The notes under the pieces are model-generated. The model had not been told where the DNA came from. It worked only from the letters and a program-made list of their open reading frames with translations, and searched no databases. Positions 28,814 to 39,910 of a DNA stretch of 64,000 nucleotides are shown one piece after another; within the stretch, counting starts at the first letter, position 1; the number at the start of each line of letters is the position of its first letter. Source of the DNA: M0108 sp963841065 (lineage in GTDB: Bacteria; Pseudomonadota; Gammaproteobacteria; Chromatiales; Chromatiaceae); the NCBI GenBank assembly GCA_963841065.1, contig CAWJBI010000020.1, positions 107,361 to 171,360 on the forward strand, given 5' to 3'. The translations under genes were made by a program, and so were the position numbers.

Positions 28814-31174
28814 TTATTTTGAGCGCACGAACTCCGCCAGCATGCGTAAGGGCTTGGTAATTCTCCAACTCGTTGAGTTCACCAACGCCTGAATCTGCGC
28901 ATCCTTCTCCAGAAGGAGTTCTTGTGTAAACCGGTTAGGGGTTGCATCCTGTTCGCCGGCACCCTGCACGCCTCTAGAAGAGCTCGGGGCCATAAGGGAA
29001 CGCAACAACACCTTAAGAGCCCGCAATCTTCGAAATTCGCCGTTTCCCCCTTCGCTCGTCAGCACATGGTAGATATAGCCGAAAGCCGACTTCTCCATAC
29101 ATCTGTAATCGAAAGCGGAACCGATTGATGAGTTGAAGAAGAACGATACCTTCTGCAGAAGGTTGCGGTAAAGATCATGGCTGTTATTTGTATCGATGAC
29201 AGCGTCAGATCGCCCCTGCCAGTAGGTACGGTGATACAGCCAGGTTTTGCGCATCCGTTCCGCCGGAATCTTATGCTGGATAACGGCGTCGGAAGCAAAG
29301 CGAATCTTCTTACCGCTTGCTTCTATCCTCCTGAAGAGATCAATCTCCTCATTTGACAACAAACACTTGCCTACCCGTCCCAGATCTGTGGGGAACATAC
29401 CGGCGATATCGAATATATCCTTGCGGAATGCCATGTTCGCACCCCACGGATAATTGGGGTTCGTGTACTCCCCTGACTCTCTGGCATGGAGGAATTCGTT
29501 GACCGTGAAGTGCCCCTGCCAGCGGTCAGAAAGCCAATCAGGACGCGGCACCATCCAGATGGCACGGATAGGTCCGCCGGCTGCGGCGACTTCGTCATCA
29601 TCAAATGCCCCAACCATAGCACGAAGCCATGTCGAGTTGGCATCAATGTCGTCATCAACAAAAGCCACGAGATGGCCATTTGCGTTAGCTATACCCACAT
29701 TACGGGCATAGGAAAGTCCCTGCCGGCTCTCAAAAATGTACCTTATAATAACTGGGGATGCTGCAGCGCAATCCCGAACGACAGCCTTAGTATCATCCGT
29801 GGAGTTGTTATCGACAACGATGATTTCATAACGGTCAGGCGGAAAATCCTGCCGCTGAACAGCCCTGATGGAAGCTGCTAGCAGGTCGGACCTGTTGTAG
29901 GTGCAGATAATGACAGATGCCGCTAGATCGTGCCCATCGCCAACCTTCTCGGGCATGACACTGGCCGGTGCCGCCTCTCTGCTGCAAATGGCCTGCTCGA
30001 ACGCTTTTCGGAGCTTTTCACACTCAACACCCAGGTTAAACTGCTCCCGCACCAAAGCTGCACCTGCTATGCCCATCCGCTCTCGCAAGTCGCTGGAAGC
30101 GGCCAAGGCAATCATGCTGTTTGCACAGCCAGCGATATCACGCTCCTCGGTCAAAAAACCCGTCACTCCATCCAGTACTACTTCGGAAATCCCCGAGTGC
30201 CTGGTTGAGAGCAGAGGAAGGCCGGTTGCCGAAGCCTCCATAAGAGAGACGGGTATCCCTTCCTTGTCTCCATTGGCAGCAGTGACGGAGTGCAGGACAA
30301 ACACATCGGCAGACCTCATCTCTTTCTGTACAGTCTCGCTGGCAACTGCCCCCAGGAAAGAAACCGCATCTTCAAGCTGCAACTGACGGCAAAGCTCCTC
30401 CATCTCACTTCGCATGAGGCCGTCGCCGACTATTCTGAGACGCAGATTCCCGGCGATCCTATTTGCACGAGAAAAAGCTCGGAGCAGATACTCATATCCC
30501 TTTTTCTCAACCAAGCGGCCAACACAGAGAAAAATCACAACATCCGATTGATTTCTGGAGGCAGGACAGAACCGTTCAGGATCAATCCCACAGTGAACCA
30601 CTTCCACCTTGGAAGCATATTTCTTATTGGTAAGACGGAGAATGTGGTTCTTGTTGAACTCGGAAACAGCGACGATCCGCGCAGCATGCTCACACAAAAG
30701 GCGCAGGCGCTGCACAAGCTGCTCGCCTCCGCTTGCACCCTTTTGCCGCATGAAGATGTCATACGCATGGGCCGTAAAGGTAAATGGCACACCTGTTATC
30801 TGCCCGGTTATCATGGCAACCAGGGCGGACTCGGCAGCAAAATGGGCATGGAGGAGTTCAATTCCGTTGGCGGTGACATAGTCAGCGACCAAGGCGGCAT
30901 ACCATACATACCTCTCAGGAAGTTCCATCTTCGCCACATTTTTGACTGCCGAAGTTAGAAAGCTACTCTGTTGAGCCTGTTCATACACATTGAATGCTGT
31001 CAGATCATAGGCTGCACGCTGAACCTTACCCATGAGCCCCTGTTGGCACTTTTCGGGCGCGAACAACGATATGGGGTGAATATCGACACCCTGGCCCTGC
31101 AACGAAATGATCTCGTTGATGACAAAGGTCTCGGAAGGGAGAGGAAAGTGACGGAGGATATACGATACTTTCAT
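28814..31174 (-). CDS. Two-domain glycosyltransferase: GT4 fused to GT2
   Basis: The protein has 786 residues. Residues 1-395 are a GT4/GT-B domain (SYILRHFPLPSETFVINEI, LHAHFAAESALVAM, FLCVGRLVEKKGYEYLLRAF, EGIPVSLMEASATGLPLLST), typical of colanic-acid/WcaL-like enzymes. Residues about 415-690 are a GT2 domain (ASVIICTYNRSDLLAASI, EIIVVDNNSTDDTKAVV, HLVAFVDDDIDANSTWL, LLSNEEIDLFRRIEASGKKI). The tail ends in VNSTSWRITKPLRMLAEF. Order is opposite to the neighbouring GT2-GT4 fusion. It is first in the island on the minus strand. Donor and acceptor are unknown; a surface polysaccharide or glycan is likely from context. Confidence 0.87.
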   Translation of the reverse strand: MKVSYILRHFPLPSETFVINEIISLQGQGVDIHPISLFAPEKCQQGLMGKVQRAAYDLTAFNVYEQAQQSSFLTSAVKNVAKMELPERYVWYAALVADYVTANGIELLHAHFAAESALVAMITGQITGVPFTFTAHAYDIFMRQKGASGGEQLVQRLRLLCEHAARIVAVSEFNKNHILRLTNKKYASKVEVVHCGIDPERFCPASRNQSDVVIFLCVGRLVEKKGYEYLLRAFSRANRIAGNLRLRIVGDGLMRSEMEELCRQLQLEDAVSFLGAVASETVQKEMRSADVFVLHSVTAANGDKEGIPVSLMEASATGLPLLSTRHSGISEVVLDGVTGFLTEERDIAGCANSMIALAASSDLRERMGIAGAALVREQFNLGVECEKLRKAFEQAICSREAAPASVMPEKVGDGHDLAASVIICTYNRSDLLAASIRAVQRQDFPPDRYEIIVVDNNSTDDTKAVVRDCAAASPVIIRYIFESRQGLSYARNVGIANANGHLVAFVDDDIDANSTWLRAMVGAFDDDEVAAAGGPIRAIWMVPRPDWLSDRWQGHFTVNEFLHARESGEYTNPNYPWGANMAFRKDIFDIAGMFPTDLGRVGKCLLSNEEIDLFRRIEASGKKIRFASDAVIQHKIPAERMRKTWLYHRTYWQGRSDAVIDTNNSHDLYRNLLQKVSFFFNSSIGSAFDYRCMEKSAFGYIYHVLTSEGGNGEFRRLRALKVLLRSLMAPSSSRGVQGAGEQDATPNRFTQELLLEKDAQIQALVNSTSWRITKPLRMLAEFVRSK

Positions 31175-31380
31175 TGACTTGCTTTACATCTATTTATGGG
31201 CCCAGGCCCAGTTCCAATCTCACTTAAGGGAACGCTGAAGATTGGCCCGATTTCTCTTCCCTCGCCCTCGGAGAGCGTTTTTTAGGGCTAAGGAACCCGT
31301 TTTAACCGGTTTTTGGGCTCATTTTGGGCTCTCTGGCTGGCTCAGGTGGTCCTCTACCCCATTTTGGGCGCAGTGACCCC
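31175..31380. other. Intergenic, left flank of IS5 element
   Basis: These 206 bases lie between the glycosyltransferase start and the IS5-type transposase stop. They contain direct repeats of TTTTGGGC (31313-31368) and T-rich runs, and could include the IS end. The exact IS boundary and target duplication could not be set by eye. Confidence 0.3.
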
Positions 31381-32313
31381 TCAGGCGGCCAGTAAGGCCT
31401 TTTTGGCGATGATCAGATTGGCCAGGGCGAAGAGCACCTCATGCTGGGCACCATTCTTCTTGAGCCCCTGGTAGCGCAGTTGGCGATGGTGAAAGCGGTC
31501 CTTGATGAGGTGAAAGACGTGCTCGACCCGGCTGCGGGTGTGCGCTTTGATCCGCTCGATCCGCTGGGTCAGGTCTTTTACCTCGCCTGCCGGCAAGGCG
31601 GCGACCTGGCCGCGCTTGGCGGCGATGTACCATTTCACCTGCCGGTCCTTGAGCTCCGCGCGCTTCTCGGCGCCGGTATAGCCCGCATCGGCAAACACGG
31701 CCTCCTCCTCACCGTGCAGCAGGTTGCCCGTCGCGGTGATATCCGCCACGTTGGCGGCCGTGGTGGTGACGCTATGCACCAACCCGGATGCGGCGTCGAC
31801 CCCGATGTGGGCCTTGGCACCAAAGTAGTATTGCTGGCCCTTACGGGTATGACCCATCTCGGCATCGCGGGCGTGGTCTTGGTTCTTAGTCGAGGATGGC
31901 GCCGCGATGATGGTGGCATCCACCCAGGTGCCCTTGTTCATCAACAGGCCGCGCTCACGCAACAGCTGGTTGATGGTCTCAAAGATCGTCTTGGTCAGGC
32001 CCGCCGTTTCCAGCAAATGGCGAAACTTGAGCAGGGTGGTGGCATCCGGCACCGCTGCGCGGCCCAGATCCAGGCCCAGCAAGCCCCGAAACGCCTGGCT
32101 ATCGTAGACGGCATCTTCCAGGGCCTCATCGGCGAGCCCGAACCAGTGCTGCAAAAAATACAGGCGCAACATCCGCTCCAAGCCGATGGGTGGCCGACCA
32201 GGTCCTTTGCCGGCAGCCGGATAGTAATGGGGACTCAGCACCGCCAGCAGCCGCGCCCACGGGACCACGATCTCCATCTCGCCCAGAAAGCGGTCCGGCG
32301 AGTCTGCTTGCAT
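31381..32313 (-). mobile_element. IS5-family transposase, N-terminus probably frameshifted
   Basis: The frame encodes 310 residues. The IS5 hallmarks are present: RFLGEMEIVVPWARLLAVLSPHYYP, GRPPIGLERMLRLYFLQHWFGLADEALEDA, and the DDE residues in WVDATIIAAPSS, VFADAGYTGAEKR and HTRSRVEHVFHLIKDRF. Usual family members have about 25 more residues before RFLGEME. That peptide (QISFAQAEYDAKCKQTRR) is encoded just upstream at about 32305-32360, but one base out of frame. So the full-length protein is disrupted near 32305, or translation starts at the internal ATG at 32313. The catalytic core is intact. It separates the low-GC glycosyltransferase island from the nitrogen operon. Confidence 0.88.
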
Positions 32314-32399
32314 TTGGCGTCATACTCGGCTTGGGCGAAGGAGATCTGCTTGGGCCATGGAACTACTCGCGGTCAGGAAGAAAATGAAAACCATTATAT

Positions 32400-32789
32400 C
32401 ATATGAAATAAATAGGGTTTAAATAAATCAGTGTCTCCTTAACTGGTCATATGAAGAACGCGGCATAACAAGGAGGCGAAAGATTGCATCGATATAGGGT
32501 GACGGCTGCTCGTTATCTACAGGTTGGGTGTGCACGATACCATCAGTTTGCTATCTACCAGTTGCAGCATACGACCATGTGTAGTCATCAACAAGTATCG
32601 TGCAGCCGATCTGGCCAGCGATGGAGTGGAGAGCAGCCAAGGGCGAGGCAGGTGCCTCCAGGTGTTCCCGCACCTGTCGCACCGCCCACCCGCTCACCTC
32701 AGGGAATAATTTTGTTGCTGTCTTCATCGCTCCATTCGCTTAAAGATTGGAACCTCCGATAAACCCGGGGCGGTCCAATCGGAACCGAA
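32400..32789. other. Intergenic scar between IS5 and IS91 remnant
   Basis: About 390 bases without a supportable gene. A minus-strand frame reads SGWAVRQVREHLEAPASPLAALHS around 32590-32700, which looks like eroded coding sequence, but I cannot assign it. The left 60 bases are AT-rich and may include the IS5 end. Confidence 0.3.
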
Positions 32790-33000
32790 CCGGGAAAGGA
32801 TGCCGCATTCCAAGTACCTGCGAAACTCCTGCTCCGCGTTGGCCGGGACCGCATGGCGTCCCGATCCTCGTCCCGCGCGAGCGCCAGGTAAATCTCCAAG
32901 TGCTGCTGGAGGAGCCGGTAGAGGACGGTCTGCTCGGGATGGCGGCGGGCGTAGGTGGCGGGTCGGCACCCCTTGGCAAGGCGGCCGGTCCAGGCCGCAG
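32790..33000 (-). mobile_element. IS91-family transposase N-terminal fragment
   Basis: The minus strand reads TYARRHPEQTVLYRLLQQHLEIYLALARDEDRDAM in one frame and, after a shift near 32865, AEQEFRRYLECGIL in the next. These are the opening residues of IS91/IS801-type transposases (YRPRxPExTxLYRLLQxHLE, then AExEFRRYLECGIL). Only about 70 residues remain, with no catalytic region. It complements the C-terminal fragments at 3425 and 13233, and all probably come from the same family. Confidence 0.75.
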
Positions 33001-33044
33001 TGCCCACTTTCTTCAGCGTTACCCCGCCAAACAAGCACCAAAAA

Positions 33045-33064
33045 AAGGGGCCCGAAGGCCCCTT
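33045..33064 (-). terminator. amtB terminator, UUCG loop
   Basis: The stem AAGGGGCC/GGCCCCTT has a UUCG loop on the minus strand, followed there by TTTTTTT. It lies 22 bases beyond the amtB stop. It is a textbook intrinsic terminator, with the same core as at 24108. Confidence 0.92.
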
Positions 33065-33085
33065 AGCGTCCCTGCCACTGGCAAA

Positions 33086-34507
33086 TCAATAGCGATAGGC
33101 GGACTCGCCGTGAGCCGTGATATCCAGGCCTTCGCGCTCTTCGTCCTCGGGCACGCGCAGACCGATCACGAGATCGACGAATTTGTAGGCGACGAGGGCA
33201 ACCAGGCCAGACCAGACGATGGCCACGCCCACCCCCCAGGCCTGACTGGTGACCTGGGTGACGAGGTCATAGGGGCCGACGGCGTTGGCGACGTAGTCAT
33301 AGACGCCCACGCCACCCAGCGCCGGGTTGACGAAGACGCCGGTCAGCATGGCGCCGACGATGCCGCCCACGCCATGGACACCGAAGACGTCCAGGGCATC
33401 GTCCGCGCCCAGCAGCCGCTTGAGGCCATTCACGCCCCAGAGGCAGAGCAGGCCGGCGACCAGGCCAATCACCAGGGCGCCCATCGGCCCCACCCAACCG
33501 CAGGCGGGGGTGATGGCGACCAGGCCGGACACCGCACCCGAGGCCGCGCCCAACAGCGAGGCCTTGCCCTTGATCAGGGCCTCGGCGAAGGTCCAGGCCA
33601 AGGTCGCGGCTGCGGTAGCGACCATGGTATTGAGGAAGGCGAGGCCGGTGAGGCCGTTGGCCTCGAGGTTGGAGCCGGCGTTGAAACCGAACCAGCCAAT
33701 CCAGAGCAGGGAGGCACCGACCATGGTCAGCGTCAAGCTATGGGGCGCCAAGGCTTCCCGGCCGTAGCCAATACGCTTGCCCACCATGTAGGCACCCACC
33801 AGACCCGCCATGGCGGCGTTGATATGCACCACGGTACCGCCCGCGAAGTCCAGGGCACCCTTTTGGAAGAGGAAGCCCGCCGTCGCGGCGGCCGCTTCAC
33901 CCGTGGCGGCATCCAGGTAGGCATCCGGGCCGGCCCAGTACCACACCATGTGGGCCATGGGCAGGTAGGAGAAGGTAAACCAGATCACCATGAAGAGCAT
34001 GACCGCGGAGAACTTCATGCGCTCGGCAAAGGCGCCGACGATGAGGGCCGGGGTAATGGCGGCAAAGGTGGCCTGGAAGATGATGTAAACATATTCGGGA
34101 ATGGCGACGCCCTTGCTAAAGGTAGCGGCGACGGAATCCACCGTGACACCGTTCAGGAAGAGCTTTGAGAAGCCCCCGTAGAAGGCATTGCCCTCGGTGA
34201 AGGCAATGGTGTAACCGTAGATGAACCACAGCACTATCATCAGCGAAAAGATCATGAAGACCTGCATCAGCACGGACAGCATGTTCTTCGACCGGACCAG
34301 ACCCCCGTAAAAGAGGGCCAGGCCGGGAATCACCATCATGGCGACCAAGGCGGTGGAGATCAGCATCCAGGCGGTGTCACCCTTGTTGACCAAGGGGGCG
34401 GCGGCGGCAATAACATCGGCGGCAGGTTTCAAAGCCTCCTCGCCCCAAGCGCTCCCGGTGAGGCCAAGCCCCAGAACCGGCAGCAAAATAGCAAGTAATT
34501 TGCTCAT
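33086..34507 (-). CDS. amtB: Ammonium transporter AmtB
   Basis: The protein has 473 residues with a cleavable signal (MSKLLAILLPVLGLGLTGSAWGEE) and about eleven transmembrane helices. Family signatures are visible: GLALFYGGLVRSKNMLS, DFAGGTVVHINAAMAGLVGAY (first pore histidine), GWFGFNAGSNLEA and DALDVFGVHGVGGIVGAMLTG (second pore histidine). The C-terminal cytoplasmic tail needed for GlnK binding is present (GLRVPEDEEREGLDITAHGESAYRY). It lies 30 bases after glnK and ends at the terminator at 33045. Expression probably comes from the sigma-54 promoter in front of torF. Confidence 0.97.
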   Translation of the reverse strand: MSKLLAILLPVLGLGLTGSAWGEEALKPAADVIAAAAPLVNKGDTAWMLISTALVAMMVIPGLALFYGGLVRSKNMLSVLMQVFMIFSLMIVLWFIYGYTIAFTEGNAFYGGFSKLFLNGVTVDSVAATFSKGVAIPEYVYIIFQATFAAITPALIVGAFAERMKFSAVMLFMVIWFTFSYLPMAHMVWYWAGPDAYLDAATGEAAAATAGFLFQKGALDFAGGTVVHINAAMAGLVGAYMVGKRIGYGREALAPHSLTLTMVGASLLWIGWFGFNAGSNLEANGLTGLAFLNTMVATAAATLAWTFAEALIKGKASLLGAASGAVSGLVAITPACGWVGPMGALVIGLVAGLLCLWGVNGLKRLLGADDALDVFGVHGVGGIVGAMLTGVFVNPALGGVGVYDYVANAVGPYDLVTQVTSQAWGVGVAIVWSGLVALVAYKFVDLVIGLRVPEDEEREGLDITAHGESAYRY

Positions 34508-34537
34508 AACATCAACCCTCTATACAGCGCATCGAGA

Positions 34538-34876
34538 TTACAAGGCATCGATACCGGTTTCGCCAGTGCGGATGCGGATGGCCTGTCCCAGTTCGGAGAC
34601 GAAGATCTTGCCGTCGCCGATCTTGCCGGTCCGGGCGGCCCCGGTAATGGCGTCAATGACCCTATCGACCTGATCCGGGGCGACGGCAATCTCGACCTTG
34701 ATCTTGGGCAGGAAATCGACGACATACTCGGCGCCACGATAGAGTTCGGTGTGACCCTTCTGACGGCCGAAACCCTTGACTTCCGTAACGGTAATACCCG
34801 ATACGCCAATGTCGGACAGGGCCTCGCGAACGTCATCGAGCTTGAAGGGTTTGATGATGGCGGTGACCAGTTTCAT
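34538..34876 (-). CDS. glnK: Nitrogen regulatory protein PII (GlnK)
   Basis: The protein has 112 residues starting MKLVTAIIKPFKLDDVREAL at 34876; an upstream ATG at 34975 lacks family support. The T-loop carries the uridylylation tyrosine in ELYRGAEYVVDFLPK. The signatures KGFGRQKGHTE and GKIGDGKIFV are exact. The trimer blocks AmtB when nitrogen is sufficient and binds ATP/ADP and 2-oxoglutarate. The gene is 30 bases upstream of amtB. Confidence 0.97.
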   Translation of the reverse strand: MKLVTAIIKPFKLDDVREALSDIGVSGITVTEVKGFGRQKGHTELYRGAEYVVDFLPKIKVEIAVAPDQVDRVIDAITGAARTGKIGDGKIFVSELGQAIRIRTGETGIDAL

Positions 34877-34947
34877 GCTAGATAGCTCCCTTGTTGGCCG
34901 GGACCCGGCCCGGCACGCGTTGTGATACGTCGGGGTTGGGATCGCGG

Positions 34948-35721
34948 CTAGAAGGTTTTCAACCAGCCCACCCAAAACTTGGGATCATTGTTGAAACCAA
35001 CGTTTTCTTCACCGTTGTTCTGGTCCCAGTTCAGGCTAAAGGTGCCGAAATCGCCCGCGGTCTTGCTGATGCTGGCCCCATAGTTCCAGTAGTCGGCACT
35101 GGCCGAGCGCTCTATGTCCACGTCATTCAAGGTTTCGACAAAGGTGATATCGCTGTTCTTGAAGTCGGTGTAGCCGGCGCGCAGCCCGAAGCTCAGGCCA
35201 TAGGGCAGCTCGTCGTAGGTGAAGCCGCCCGAGAAATACCAGTCACCCTGGTCGTAAAGACCGCCATCATTCTCGCCATAGACGGTGTAATCCACGCCCA
35301 GCTTGAACCATTTGTAGCTCAAGCTGCCGCCCACCTCGGCAAAGTTGAGATCCTTGCCACCCGGATAGGCGTAGTAGATACCCTTAACGTTATAAGTCAG
35401 GTCCTCGATAATGGAGTTGGTGAAGCCCAGATAGAGGTCGGCCTCGGCGCTGGGGTTATTTTCGTCCAGGTTGAAATCAACATTGGAGACCCAGGTCCCG
35501 GCATAGAAACCGCTGCTGTGGCTATAGTCGAGGCCGCCCTGGACCGCCGCCTTGTCATCCGTCTGGGTGACGCCGCGCCAGACATAGTTGCTGACCACGC
35601 CAATGTTGGCGCTGACGCTATGTTCGGGGGGCGGATTCCCCTCGTCATCCGCCAGGACCGCCAGCGGGGCGGACAGGAGGGCGCTGGCGATGCCAGCGGC
35701 GATCAATTTTTGGGATTTCAT
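34948..35721 (-). CDS. torF: TorF-family putative outer-membrane porin
   Basis: The protein has 257 residues. The start MKSQKLIAAGIASALLSAPLAVLADD at 35721 gives a clean signal peptide; the longer frame to 35844 does not. The mature protein is a beta-rich outer-membrane barrel of the TIGR02001 type: SANIGVVSNYVWRGVTQTDDKAAVQGGLDYSHSSGFYAGTW near the N-terminus, and WVGWLKTF with a terminal aromatic. Members are commonly encoded with glnK-amtB and are thought to be porins, but the substrate is not established. It lies 71 bases upstream of glnK and directly behind a sigma-54 promoter. This suggests a nitrogen-responsive channel, perhaps for ammonium or small nitrogen compounds. Confidence 0.88.
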   Translation of the reverse strand: MKSQKLIAAGIASALLSAPLAVLADDEGNPPPEHSVSANIGVVSNYVWRGVTQTDDKAAVQGGLDYSHSSGFYAGTWVSNVDFNLDENNPSAEADLYLGFTNSIIEDLTYNVKGIYYAYPGGKDLNFAEVGGSLSYKWFKLGVDYTVYGENDGGLYDQGDWYFSGGFTYDELPYGLSFGLRAGYTDFKNSDITFVETLNDVDIERSASADYWNYGASISKTAGDFGTFSLNWDQNNGEENVGFNNDPKFWVGWLKTF

Positions 35722-35802
35722 GGCTAATTGACCTCTCTTAGGATGTGTAACTGTTAGGGATGCCGCCGACCACGCCGGGGCAATAAGGATGTCGAATCGG
35801 TT

Positions 35803-35820
35803 CTTGCAGACTTTGTGCCA
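35803..35820 (-). promoter_or_regulatory. Sigma-54 promoter for torF-glnK-amtB
   Basis: The minus strand reads TGGCACAAAGTCTGCAAG, with the invariant GG and GC separated by exactly 10 bases (GG-N10-GC) and five of six bases of TGGCAC matched. It lies about 82 bases upstream of the torF start, as expected for an RpoN-dependent nitrogen operon. Confidence 0.8.
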
Positions 35821-35885
35821 ACCCTCGGCCATGCCAGCAACCAAGGGTCAAGTCAGCCCCTTACCCCGTCGCGGCAAGGATTTGG

Positions 35886-35942
35886 GCACTCACTTGGCGC
35901 GGACTAAAGGCCCGAGCCGGGGTAGCCGCACCATTATGGGGC
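35886..35942 (-). promoter_or_regulatory. Two NtrC-like enhancer boxes
   Basis: GCACC-ATTAT-GGGGC at 35928-35942 differs by one base from the NtrC dyad GCACC-N5-GGTGC. GCACT-CACTT-GGCGC at 35886-35900 differs by two. Their centres are 42 bp apart (about four helical turns) and lie about 75 and 120 bp upstream of the sigma-54 promoter, a standard enhancer distance. Confidence 0.5.
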
Positions 35943-36020
35943 ATTCGGCGGATCAGGGTCAGGATGAGGCCAGGGCGCTATAATCCTCGCCACCGCACCC
36001 CCCAGCCCCAGGTGATACCT

Positions 36021-36284
36021 ATGTTGGACCCCAAATATCTCGACGACCTGACCCGGCGCCTGGCCGGCAGCCTGCCCCAGGGACTCCAGGCCCTGCACCA
36101 GGATATCGACCGTAACCTGCGCGCTGGCCTGGAGGCCGGCTTGTCCCGGCTGGACCTGGTGACCCGGGAGGAATTCGATGTCCAAAGCGCCGTCCTGGCC
36201 CGTACGCGCGCCAAACTGGAGCGCCTGGAGGCCCAGGTGGCGGAGTTGGAGCGGGCGCTAAGGCCCGACGGCGCCGCGCCCTAG
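36021..36284 (+). CDS. ubiK: Ubiquinone biosynthesis accessory factor UbiK
   Basis: The protein has 87 residues starting MLDPKYLDDLTRRLAGSLPQ at 36021; an ATG at 35964 would add a non-conserved extension. The pattern is that of the BMFP/YqiC family: an N-terminal amphipathic segment, TREEFDVQSAVLARTRAKLERLEAQVAELE forming a C-terminal coiled coil, and a short tail. UbiK forms a complex with UbiJ for aerobic ubiquinone synthesis. It lies 43 bases upstream of comM. Confidence 0.88.
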   Translation: MLDPKYLDDLTRRLAGSLPQGLQALHQDIDRNLRAGLEAGLSRLDLVTREEFDVQSAVLARTRAKLERLEAQVAELERALRPDGAAP

Positions 36285-36327
36285 TCGCCCCCGCGCTCGC
36301 CCAGCACCCACCACGCCAGCCCTCTCC

Positions 36328-37845
36328 TTGAGCCTCTGCATCCTCAACAGCCGCGCCCGTGTTGGCATGGAGGCGCCGCCCGTGACCGTGGAGGTCCAGC
36401 TAGCCGGCGGCCTGCCCTGCATGAATATCGTCGGTTTGCCCGAGATGGCGGTCCGGGAGAGCAAGGACCGGGTGCGCGGCGCCCTCCACAATGGCCACTT
36501 CCAGTTCCCCGCCGGACGCATCACCGTCAACCTGGCGCCGGCGGACCTGCCCAAGGAGGGCGGGCGGTTCGACCTGCCCATCGCCCTGGGGGTGCTGGGG
36601 GCCTCGGGCCAGCTCAAGACCCAGGGGCTGCCAGACCTGGAATTCCTCGGCGAACTCGCCCTCTCCGGCGCCCTGAGACCCGTTCAAGGGGTGCTGCCGG
36701 CGGCCCTGGCGGCCCGGGAGGCCGGCCGCGCCCTGGTCCTGCCGCGCCAGAACGCCATCGAGGCTGGCCTGGTCCGGGGCCTGCGCGTCCACCCCGCCGA
36801 CCACCTGCTGGAGGTCTGCGCCCACCTCAACGGCGAGGAGCCCCTGGCGACTTATGTCTCCGAGGAGATCGCGCTGGTCGCGACCCAGTACCCAGACCTG
36901 TCCGAGGTGCGCGGCCAGCCCCAGGCCAAGCGGGCCCTGGAGATCGCCGCCGCCGGCGGTCACAGCCTGCTCCTGCTGGGCCCGCCGGGTACCGGCAAGT
37001 CCATGCTCGCCAGCCGCCTGCCCGGCCTGCTGCCGACCCTGAGCGAAGAGGAGGCCCTCCAGACCGCCGCCATTCGCTCGGTCAGCGGCCTGGAGGCCTT
37101 CGACCCGGCGCGCTGGCGCCAGCGGCCCTTTCGCACACCGCACCACACCGCCTCGGGCGTGGCCCTGGTGGGTGGCGGCGGCAATCCGCGCCCCGGCGAG
37201 ATCTCCCTGGCCCACCTGGGCGTCCTCTTCCTCGACGAACTGCCGGAGTTCGACCGCCGGGTGCTGGAGGTGCTGCGGGAGCCCCTGGAGTCCGGCCGTA
37301 TCCACATCTCCCGCGCCGCGCGCCAAGCCGAGTTCCCCGCCCGTTTCCAGCTCGTGGCCGCCATGAACCCCTGCCCCTGCGGTTATCTCGGTGACCCGGC
37401 GGGGCGCTGCCGCTGCACCCTCGAGCAGGTCGCCCGCTACCGGGGCCGCATCTCCGGCCCCCTGCTGGACCGCATCGACCTGCATGTAGAGGTGCCGCGC
37501 CCGCGGCCGGAGGAGATGAACGCCCCGCCGGACGCCAGCGCCGAGACCAGCGCCCAGGTGCGCGGCCGGGTCGAGATCGCCCGCGCCCGCCAGCTCGACC
37601 GCCATGGCAAGCCCAACCAGGGCCTGGAGCCCCGCGAGATCGACCGCCATTGCCCCCTGGACGAGGATGGCCGGCGGCTCATGGCCCAGGCCATGGCCCG
37701 CCTGGGGCTGTCCGCCCGCGCCTATCACCGGGTACTCAAGGTCGCGCGCACCATCGCCGACCTCGCCGGCCGCGAGGCCATTACCACCCTCCACCTGGGC
37801 GAGGCCATCGGCTACCGGCGGCTGGACCGCAACCCCCAAGGCTAG
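36328..37845 (+). CDS. comM: YifB/ComM-family Mg-chelatase-like AAA+ ATPase
   Basis: The protein has 505 residues with a TTG start at 36328 (LSLCILNSRARVGMEAPPVTVEVQLAGGLP). The N-terminal ChlI-like domain carries IVGLPEMAVRESKDRVRGAL. The AAA+ core has the Walker A GPPGTGKSMLASRLPG and Walker B LGVLFLDELPEFDRRVLEVLREPLE. The zinc-binding NPCPCGYLGDPAGRCRCT and the C-terminal helical domain (RLGLSARAYHRVLKVARTIADL) complete the family. ComM is a hexameric helicase that promotes branch migration during natural transformation. Length and motifs are complete. Confidence 0.93.
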   Translation: MSLCILNSRARVGMEAPPVTVEVQLAGGLPCMNIVGLPEMAVRESKDRVRGALHNGHFQFPAGRITVNLAPADLPKEGGRFDLPIALGVLGASGQLKTQGLPDLEFLGELALSGALRPVQGVLPAALAAREAGRALVLPRQNAIEAGLVRGLRVHPADHLLEVCAHLNGEEPLATYVSEEIALVATQYPDLSEVRGQPQAKRALEIAAAGGHSLLLLGPPGTGKSMLASRLPGLLPTLSEEEALQTAAIRSVSGLEAFDPARWRQRPFRTPHHTASGVALVGGGGNPRPGEISLAHLGVLFLDELPEFDRRVLEVLREPLESGRIHISRAARQAEFPARFQLVAAMNPCPCGYLGDPAGRCRCTLEQVARYRGRISGPLLDRIDLHVEVPRPRPEEMNAPPDASAETSAQVRGRVEIARARQLDRHGKPNQGLEPREIDRHCPLDEDGRRLMAQAMARLGLSARAYHRVLKVARTIADLAGREAITTLHLGEAIGYRRLDRNPQG

Positions 37846-37855
37846 ACCACCCGCC

Positions 37856-39787
<1,932 letters not shown>

Positions 39788-39910
39788 GGCGATAAGCCCC
39801 CATGCGCGTGATAGGCAGGGATACTGTCGTCAAACCTACAGAGACCTATTGACGGCAGCCCCGCCGAGCGCCGCCCTACAGCTTGGTCAGCACCGCAAAA
39901 TGACCGCCAT

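Noticed and set aside
32400..32700. Possible small gene between IS5 and the IS91 remnant
   Set aside because: Frames lack ribosome-binding sites and known motifs; the protein-like stretch is short and has no start.
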